Origin: Icerya purchasi
Lineage: Eukaryota > Arthropoda > Insecta > Hemiptera > Monophlebidae
NCBI GenBank assembly: GCA_039619475.1
Contig: CM077116.1
Span: 5,146,001-5,210,000, forward strand
Direction of reading: 5' to 3'
DNA: 64,000 nucleotides
The notes below the pieces were generated by a model that did not search any database, was not told the DNA's origin, and saw only the letters and a program-made list of their open reading frames with translations. Both the position numbers and the translations under genes were made by a program. This document shows, piece after piece, positions 55,601 through 64,000 of this stretch (position 1 is the stretch's first letter; each line of letters starts with the position of its first letter).

Positions 55601-58600
55601 TAACCTCAACTCCTAGTGTCCGATTTAGAGTCCTAGGGGCAGTTAAAATCGGCACACTAAAAAAAAAAAGAAAAAAAAAATTGAAAAACTTAAAATTTAC
55701 AAATAATTCGAAAACTAAATTTTATTTCCTACAGTGGTTTTCAACAAACGATATTAAGGGGGAAAAAACAAAAAAATTGATAGAAAGAAAAAAGATGCAT
55801 ACAATATATAGGCGAATTTTTTTTCTTCAGATTTTTCGAGTAATAATAAAATAAGTATATTCTATTAACATTAGCGGAGGATGTAAACTCGTTTATTCAA
55901 TAACTAGTCATAAAACGCAAGCAACTAGTAGGAAAGAGAGCCGGATCATCGAATGGAGTGCAAACGGTGAAGCAGGTAAACACACTAGTCACCGGCTCAG
56001 AATAACGCGAAACTCGAGAAGAGCGCTGGTTGGGTTGAAATAATAAGAGTTATAAAGACGGTTTAATGGGATTTATTTATGACTCTGTACGGTATAAAAG
56101 TGTCATTAATTCCATCGCCGCGCTTGCCGACTATGATGAGACTGGTTCAACGGAAAAGTATTAACAGAAGCGAAAAAGCAGCGGGAAGAGGAAGAAGAAA
56201 AAAAAAAAGAAGGAAAGACAGAGCTTCAGAAATTGTGCTATATTTGAAGTTAAAAAATCATTTAAAAGCATAATTTATAAACAGGCATTTCTATTTCGTC
56301 CGGTTTTTGTCTCTTTTCCATCTAATTTCGTACCGAATTTTTTTAACTGTTCCGATCGGAGATGGAAGAGCCGCGACCGGTAGTAACGTCGACGATTAAA
56401 TCGGTCGGATAAACCGGAATTATTAAAAATTAAACGGAGCCGATAAATTTCAGCGTGCGGCCATAATGAAGACCTCGTTTATTGGCCTATGCACAAATAA
56501 TAAAGTACCTAAAGCCGGACGGGCTTTTTTCATTATACAGCGCGAAAGAATTCATGACTCGCGATAAAAATGCGCTTGGCCGATGAGATTGAAAGATTTG
56601 CGGATACGCGCCGCAGTCCGCCTGCAACAAGGATTTTGTTTAATTATTCAGAGAGATTAATCGAGATGTGTATCCCGGAAAGATTAATTGTTATCGCGCT
56701 ATCTGTTCGTCTGCCTCTTAACGAGAGATGCTCGCTGCAGATAAAATAAATTAAAACTTATCGATAACGAAGATCGATTTCGGTCCGGGCCACTCTAAAA
56801 ACCAGCGGCGCACAGAAAGAACTGGAAACTATTAACACGGAGAAAACCGTCTTGCTTCGTTTTTACATTTTTTTTTTTTTTTTGTTTCCTAATTCGAAAT
56901 TAAAATTCCACAGAGTTAGCTCGTTTATAATGAATCGACATAGTAGAAAGGGGGAAAAGCGAATAGTAGCCGTAAAATCGGTAAACGGATGCCAGAACGA
57001 GTGAATGCAGCAGCTGAATCGAACGACAACTTCATGAAGTTTCATAATGGGGCGCATGTTTTCACCCGGGGGGAAACGAATGCCGTGGTAAACAGCAGCC
57101 GGTATATCGCGCATCGTGTCCCCCCTGTTGATAGGTAGAAATAACGTTTTTTAGTTAGAATTAGCCACCGGACTATGTTAAAATTAACATAACCATCGAT
57201 ACCGACTATACAGCATGTCGGAATGACTCTACGCGTTCAGCTCGGCATTAAAAACGAATAATCGCTCGCAAAACTGACGCGTCACAATTATTCGCATGAC
57301 TATTAAACGTGTTATCGATATTTCGGCAAATTCTGTTTTTCAAAAAGAAAAAAGACACGTGCAAGGTGGTAGCTGTTGTTTTTTAATGTTTTATTTTTGG
57401 TAGGCGATTCGAAAAGAAAGCGACCAAACTTAAAAATTCATCAAGAGATAATCATCATACTGAAAGATGAACAAAGTGTAAAATTACAGAAGTAACGGAT
57501 ATGATCATTAAATAGCGAGAAACAGGAGAAAACTGACGAATCGTCAAAAGAACCGATGAGGAAAAGAATAAAAACGATAGAAGGTAAATTGTGAAAATTT
57601 AGAATGAACACCGTTGAAGATTGTAACTGAAGTGTAAAAAAGAGAAAGAAAGCCATGTTTGGAGGAAAGCCGGTTAGCATTTAAAATACCCGCGCAGATT
57701 ATTGCGTAATGGAAAGGGCAAATATTCGAAGGTGGATTGAGCTTCGTTTTCTTTTTTTTTCTCAACTAAACAGCTTTTCCAACTTCAACCATTGCGCGCC
57801 TTAGTAGATAACAGCAGCCTGTTAAGATTTTAAAGTGTTTCGAATTAATATTGCACTTCGAAAGGAATCGGTAAGTTAATGTAAGTCCCATATATCCTTG
57901 ATAAGAGGGGTATCATGGATAGTGGAATCAAGCTTTTCATAATGTACTTAAGGTTAACTAATGGAGATCCGATGAGAATACTGGGGCCAGTTCCATTCTG
58001 CTTTTGGATTATATCTGGCTTTATAATTCCCCGGCATAACCAATATTCAATTTCAGATTAGGTATAAACCTGGGGGGAGCGAATTGGATCCGGAACGAAA
58101 CGAATCTCGAAAACCTATGACACCTATGGTTACCGGTAGTCAAGCGCCTTAAAGGTGGTAGCTTTCGGAAAAAAATGTTCCCAGAATATTATCATTATTA
58201 GCCTATATAGTTGTAGTGTAACACCGTTTAATATGCCAGCTACCGCGACGTAATTGGTCAGATAGCATTTGACTAGAACCGAGTTCGCTCAATGTAACTT
58301 CCTAAAAAATTTCACTTGCGCAGGTGACGCGCACAAAATGAAATAAAAAAAAACAACAACAACAAAAAACAGCGTTTAATTTGAGAGTCAGCTATAGGCC
58401 TCGGCCGTAATCTTTTTATACATATGCACTACCATCGGTATAGAATAAGTCATATTTGAAATAGCTAAAATTCTGCATCGGAAATTTAGAACAATCTAAT
58501 CAGGTATTTCGTGTGCTTTTGCGCAATGTTATAACTAACACCGTGTTTTTTTGCATATTACACGTCATTCCAGACACGCGTGTAATACAGCGAAAACGAA

Positions 58601-58886
58601 CGTTTTTGTCATTCTCGACCATTTCCGATCTGCGTCCACCTACATCAAATGGAAAAACCGGTTACTTATAACGCGTTACGAATAATAATTATTTTACGCA
58701 AATTCGTAAAATTACTTAAAATCGTTGTAAAGAAACATAAAATACGACTTTGAAAAATAAATGAAAATGAAATCCGATATAATTTTCAATCTGAATGAAA
58801 CCTTGTTTTTTTTGGGGGGGGGGATTTTTCTCATACGTTCAAATGAAATTTTAACATATTCATCTCACATATTATTTTTGTTTGGT
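55601..58886. other. intergenic DNA, no gene seen
   Basis: No coding region is supported. The part at about 56330-56810 is less AT-rich, repeat-free and has homeodomain-like TAAT/ATTA and TTTAT cores. It could be conserved non-coding DNA, which only a species comparison would show. A G-run is at about 58815-58824. Confidence 0.45.
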
Positions 58887-61440
58887 TTCTTTTTTTTTAA
58901 ATAAGTTGCGGGTTCCACACAGTATACTGCCCGTCTCTGTGGGTTCCCAACACTCTATTATCGTTTATTCATAAATATAATTACAAAGCTTCTTAATACC
59001 TACTTAACATTATATACAGTACACGTATCATACAATATCACACTTGACGAACATCCGCCTTAAATACATATGATCGATTCGTCACCACTTGCTCCCATAT
59101 ATACAATTAAAATGTAACTTATTGTCCCTCATTTATGTTCTCAACCAGCCACTGCTTAATTATTAGTTTCCCCATCCCTGTGTTCATTAAATCTTCTGTA
59201 ATTCGTACCAGCAATTTAATTAAAACTGCCTCATCCGCGTTATCTATCTTGCTATTTATACCTTTTGGTCAGCTACAGTACACTTCCCTATGATCCCTAT
59301 AGTTGTTCTACCTCTTTTCGTCGAAGATAATAGATTATTATATTAGTCTTATACTGAAGCAGTCGGTGATAATAATATAACATCTTTGGGGACATTTCTC
59401 TTTTCTCTCTCCACCAGCTAATGTTACTGCTAACCTGATCTATATTAGGGATTATTATCTTTAGGCATCTCTTTTGCTGATTACTAATTCTTTTGATTAT
59501 AGTACTTTTTGCTTCCTCCTAAATTCCATATAATATTCGTAACAAGACTATAAAAGTATACACGAAGACCATCATATGAATTGATTGAGCTAATCTATAC
59601 AATGCAGGCATCGTTTGCCTCACTTTGTTAGATAAATTTGTAATATACTTGTCCCAAGATAATGTTCTGTCAAAAGTTAATCCAAGGTACTTAACTTTAT
59701 CCGTCGTTTCCAGCAAAATAAAACCACAATTCAAGGGAGAAGTCAAACAGTTGTGTAAGAAACTATTACTATGCATTATAATATAGGGTTTGTGTGTTCT
59801 ATATCTGCTGGATATATATAAAACCTTTGATTTTTTTTATATTAATCGTTAGGTGTTTTTGTCGTGACCTATTCATAGTATCAAGATCATCTTGCAACAG
59901 TTTTTCGGCCTCATGAATTACGGGTGCTATATCATCTGCATAGGCGTATACAGTCGAATGTTTAACATATTTGTGAAGGGAGTTGGTGCAAATCAGAAAT
60001 AACAACGGAGCTAATATAGTTCCTTGCCCTACACCTCTTAAAGCAGTTTCCTCTCTGCTTAGTTCTTCCTCTTTTTTAATAACTCTCACGCTATTACGTA
60101 TGTAACTTTTAAACCATTTATTTTGTTTGCCTATAATACCAATACACCTTCCATATCCCGCAACAGTATTTGATGATCCACCGTATCAAATGCTTTACTG
60201 ATGTCTATAAAACTTACGAGAAACTGCTTTCCAGTTGCCAATCCTTTATTGATTTTGCTTGTTAATGCTCTTAGCAAGGAGACTGTTGATTTTCCTTCTC
60301 TAAAGCCGAATTGGTTATTATGTAGTATTTCACTTTCCTCTAGGTAATTTCTTAAGTGGAACGAAATTAATTGTTCCACAATTTTTGCCAACACTGAAAT
60401 AATCGTAATTGGTCGATAATTTTCGCATGCTTTCGCTTCACTACTTTCCTGCATATAGGTCGGATTATTCCGGTTTTAAGTCCTTCTGGTACAATACATT
60501 GTTTAATAAAGCAATTTATTAGATTTGTTATAATTGGAGTGAGGGCTGCTGCATTATTTTTGATGTATGAAAGCTCTTATACTATCCATACCACGAGCCT
60601 CATGACTGTTTAGTTTGTTAATTATTCGTTCTACATGTTTGTTATTAGCTTGTGGTGCATAAAATAACGCGTGCGTCATCTCTGGAGACATACTATTCAG
60701 TAAAATTGTATGTGCAAAATTGACCGAAATGCTGCGTTGGTCGAGAGAAGTGTTCAATAAATTTGGTCACCGTATGCACTTTCAAAGTGTTTCATAACAA
60801 CCTCATCAATTGCCCCATTTTTTTTGTTAGATATTATGCTATTGATTATCTGCCATACACTTTCTTGGTATTGTTGCTTGCCTATTGTATTTCTTTATTG
60901 TAGTAATCTAATTTCGCTTATTTCTGATTTAGTCATATTTCTGTACGTTATATACAGTTTTTATACCGAGAGTTTGTTGTGTTACTTTTACATCGTTTGT
61001 AATATATGTGTCTTATTTTCATCAAATTTAAAACTTTTGTGTTCGTCGAGTCATTTCTAAAGTGAAGATTATTTTCATTTGTGTAATTTACCTACATTCT
61101 TTGTACAAGTTATTAAATTTCGTTTGTATTTGCGAGCAAATAGTTTCGGCCGAATTCAGCTGCTCTAAACTGTGCCAGTCGTAGCTTTTAAATTTTTAGT
61201 TCAACCTCCTTTCGTTTACTCCATTCTTTGTTAGGGCTTTGGTATTTTTATTCATATCTCCCTTAATGCGAAGTGTGCAACAAATAATATAATTATCGGA
61301 TATTTTTGAATTAATAATTCCAACGTGAATCTGTTCAGTTGAGCTCCTAATAAAATAATGATCTATACACGACTGAGTTAAAATACTACTTCTAAATTCT
61401 TCTCTAGTTACGTCATTAATTAGTCTCATATTCCCACACC
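58887..61440 (-). pseudogene. decayed LINE ORF2 (endonuclease end to RT and 3' end)
   Basis: Read on the minus strand, the order is as follows. Endonuclease end at about 61420-61240 (VTREEFRSSILTQSCIDHYF, then KISDNYIICCTL). Linker at 60757-60554. RT fingers and motif A at 60454-60131 (ENYRPITIISVLAKIVEQL, NNQFGFREGKST, FIDISKAFDTVDH). Motifs B and C at 60089-59799 (GVGQGTILAPLLFL, VYAYADDIAPV). Thumb at 59776-59519 (VKYLGLTFDRTLSWDKYI). A roughly 600-bp 3' region ends in the T-run at 58887-58898. Motif C keeps YADD, but frames change at least four times. The 5' part of the endonuclease and ORF1 are missing. Confidence 0.85.
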
Positions 61441-63640
61441 CAAATAGAAGTAAAAAAAAAAAAAAAAGAGTCACTATATCTGAAATTAAAAAATATAATA
61501 TTAAGACCGCTCGCAAAAAGGGTTATGAATATTCAATTTTGTTTTCAAATTTAACTCGAACCGAGCCGTAACTTTAAAATTTTTTTTCGAAACTGACCAT
61601 CATTAACAATAATCTATTACCATCAGAGTTTAAGGAATATTTATTTCCAAAATTTTGCAAAGCTTTGTTCTCATCTTTCTCATATATTTTTCCTACTTAA
61701 TCAAACTAAGTATCTGTCCAGATACAATTAACGTTACTAGTCGCTCGGAACTATTTCCATTTTATCAAATCTGCTCCTCAATTTATTTCTTTAAATCAAG
61801 TCGAAATGAACTCAAGAACGTCGAACGATAACAAATAAAATCCTCGATTTTGTATGCTACGAGGGTCCATCACTAATTAGAACAAACTGTACTTCCCACC
61901 GCTTCTTACATGTTCTTTTTTTCTCAAAACATATATTTATCCTCGTACGGTATCAACTTTTAATTTTTCAATTTTCTTCAGGCCGTATCCGATTGAGTAA
62001 GTACAAATAATATAGCCTACGAATTTAAAGGTTTTTTTTTCTTTTTAGGAGCGTCAATTATGGACATTAACACGGCGCAAAGTATCAATGTGCGGCAACG
62101 GAATATCCGAAAAAAACACAATTAACTAACCAATTAAGCCACGGTAGCTTAACTTACCAAAATTGTAGCCTTTTTGTTTTTGTTTTTTTCTGATCTCGGC
62201 CAGCAGGTCACAAATGAATAGCATTTTAATTATTTTGCAGTCATTTAGATTTGGATTCTATTAGTACTGAATGTATAAAGGAGGCGAGCGTAACAGGAAG
62301 ATTAAGAAAGATAATAGAAAAAAGGATACCATCAGGAGCAAAAATATCGAGTTGAAGGAGTTTAGAGACACTGTTTGTAGGGTAAAGAAGAGCATTCAAA
62401 GAACACGTGATTAAACTGTGATGCAGCATATGTAAAGGAGAGAATAGAGACATATAACTAAAAATAAACAGTTCCCTTTATGATTCAGAATTTCTGCGAA
62501 GAAATAACGGTATTGCTTCTGCAAAAAGCCGCACAGATAATCACCGGGGAAGAGGTAGCTTTAGTTAATCGAAAAAGTAAAAAAAAATCTCGAAGAAACT
62601 TTTGTTAAATTTTTAAGAAATATACTAAGTAGAGGCTGATTTAAATGAGATCTTTTCGAAAGTAGCTAAATAAAAAACAAAATCGAAATAATACGCGAAA
62701 TGTTCGTATAGTCGTAATGGAAAATCGGATTAAAAGAATATTTTTCTTCTTTTTTATCGATCAGTAAAAACCAGCCTAACTACAGGCGGGAAAAAAAGTG
62801 TTACTCACTATTTTTAAAATTACAAAATGAGGATCCTCATAACAACACTACATGCCATACCATCATTTTGCTCGGTTCGCTAGAACAAAAGTGGGTATTT
62901 TTATTTACTTCCTTGGGACCTGCAGATGCAAACCCTAGCGCGCACCGAAGTTTTTTTTTTTTTTTACAAGTGCCGTGCACAGCTATCGGGAGGGGGTTAT
63001 CACTATCACATCTCTAAGTGACGCGGAATAAACAAGTTGCATAGAGAAATTGGATAGCGTCTGTGACAATATTCAAGGAAGAGTTAGCCAAAGATGACTG
63101 CAAAGACACTACGCGGAAATTAGAACACTGAAGGTCAAAAGGAGGGCACTACTCTAGGAGCAGCTGTTTTATTAAAGAAGCAGAGATGGAGCAAAAGGGA
63201 CATTCGACAAGAGGCTCGCAGTTAAGTAAAAGATGATCGTGTATCAGAGAAATATGTCCGATGCGGAACCTTGTGTCATAGCAACAAAATGGGTTCTAGA
63301 AAGGTCAGAAGGAGGAAACATGAGGGCTCAATACCGCGTTTTATTTCCTTCAGAGAGCAAGGTTCTCTAATCTTGCTTCCATCGGGAGTGCACAAAAATG
63401 TTTATAGACTTTATCGTGTCAAAAGGGGAAGGAGGAGTACAAAGCTTTGGACACAACAGACCTGACTGTCTACACGATAGGCACTATTGCGTTAACGAAA
63501 AAAATACTTTGTTTTCTAAAAAATGAAAATTCTAAACGATAGAAAGGTCTGTTGACGAAAAAATAAAATGAATGTAAAGTATAGTAAATGTAGTACTCAC
63601 TTTTATTACAAGACTTAATTGTTTCATCTTATAGATGTTT
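61441..63640. other. intergenic DNA, no gene seen
   Basis: It contains an A-run at 61449-61465 and T-runs near 62027 and 62950. No frame in it has recognisable protein features. Confidence 0.45.
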
Positions 63641-63644
63641 AATT

Positions 63645-64000
63645 AGATCGTTTGGTTATAATTTATAATACTTCAGGTATCATTCAATTTCCAAAATGTG
63701 TAATTCTCTCTGACAAAATCGGTTGTGTGAAATTTCACAAGAGACGCCTGTGCCATCCCGATTTCGACATAACTTCTTTCCTAAGGAATTCACCACTCTC
63801 ATTTCTCCACACAATTAAATTCTTGGGTCTTGTGTTTGATGAAAAACTGTCCTGGTTACATCACATTCGCCATTAAGAATCATCATCATAGAGTCGTATC
63901 GCTCAATTTCGAGCATCGTGAGTGCCTATTTGTACACTAGCGTTTATTCCTCATCAAACAAAACACTGTTTAAATCGCTTAATCCAATCCATCAAACTGC
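63645..64000 (+). pseudogene. LINE RT thumb remnant with SINE piece, cut by window edge
   Basis: Frame 63652-63876 gives KIGCVKFHKRRLCHPD then IKFLGLVFDEKLSWLHHI, the RT palm/thumb part of a Jockey/R1-like LINE. After a SINE-like segment (about 63883-63935), another frame from about 63938 reads SVYSSSNKTLFKSLNPIHQT, which belongs to the same LINE protein about 50 residues downstream. So a piece of the LINE is missing where the SINE segment sits. The element continues beyond 64000. Confidence 0.7.
63883..63935 (-). mobile_element. fragment of the SINE family seen at 10886-11244
   Basis: CATAGAGTCGTATCGCTCAA and TGCCTATTTGTACA match 10893-10952 with a few substitutions. Only the 3' end of the SINE is present, without the tRNA-like head. 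Confidence 0.65.

Overview
The window looks like arthropod, most probably insect, nuclear DNA. It is AT-rich, has no bacterial-style gene packing, and is dominated by transposable elements: Jockey/I-like LINEs, a tRNA-derived SINE, Gypsy-type LTR elements and a complete Polinton/Maverick (adintovirus-like) DNA element. I could not recognise any host protein-coding exon. The species cannot be named from the sequence alone.

Layout. 1-21546 is host intergenic DNA with TE remnants. An internally deleted LTR element lies at 213-1129, a decayed LINE thumb/RNase H remnant at about 4950-6450, a decayed LINE at 10386-13074 split by a 359-bp SINE, a short LINE 3' end at 13966-14033, and a full-length LINE at 15677-20400 with a 16-bp target-site duplication. 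21547-50041 is one nested structure. A pol-less LTR retrotransposon (LTR1 21547-22595, internal part 22596-28321, LTR2 from 28322) has a 20,667-bp Polinton (28660-49326) inserted inside its 3' LTR. The insertion left a perfect 6-bp duplication, AGCAGC, and the undisturbed LTR1 carries the matching empty site at 21879-21884. 50042-64000 is again host DNA. It contains a 1.85-kb imperfect palindrome (50192-52043), two minus-strand copies of one LINE family (54857-55600 and 58887-61440) and a LINE/SINE patchwork that runs off the right edge.

The Polinton has AG...CT ends and terminal inverted repeats of about 0.93 kb that are almost identical. Its gene order is: polB (+, one in-frame TAG), a zinc-cysteine/exonuclease-like protein (-), double-jelly-roll major capsid protein (-), penton-like minor capsid protein (-), adenain-type protease (-), a basic virion protein with a parvovirus-type phospholipase A2 motif (-), packaging ATPase (+), a conserved DUF8207-like protein (+), a chromodomain integrase (+), two tandem fibre-like coiled-coil paralogues (+), and a Pro-rich protein carrying a second, stand-alone copy of the polymerase N-terminal domain (-). 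Integrase and PolB would serve integration and protein-primed replication. MCP, penton, protease, PLA2-like protein and ATPase form a virion module, and the fibre-like pair may provide attachment. TATA boxes lie upstream of several of the genes, and the PLA2 and ATPase genes diverge from a shared 125-bp promoter region.

Most noteworthy points: the duplicated polymerase N-terminal domain as a separate gene; the tandem fibre-like genes with a phage-fibre-like motif; the single nonsense codon in an otherwise intact polB; and a 4.1-kb arm beside polB that has a TATA box and splice-donor signals but almost no coding capacity.
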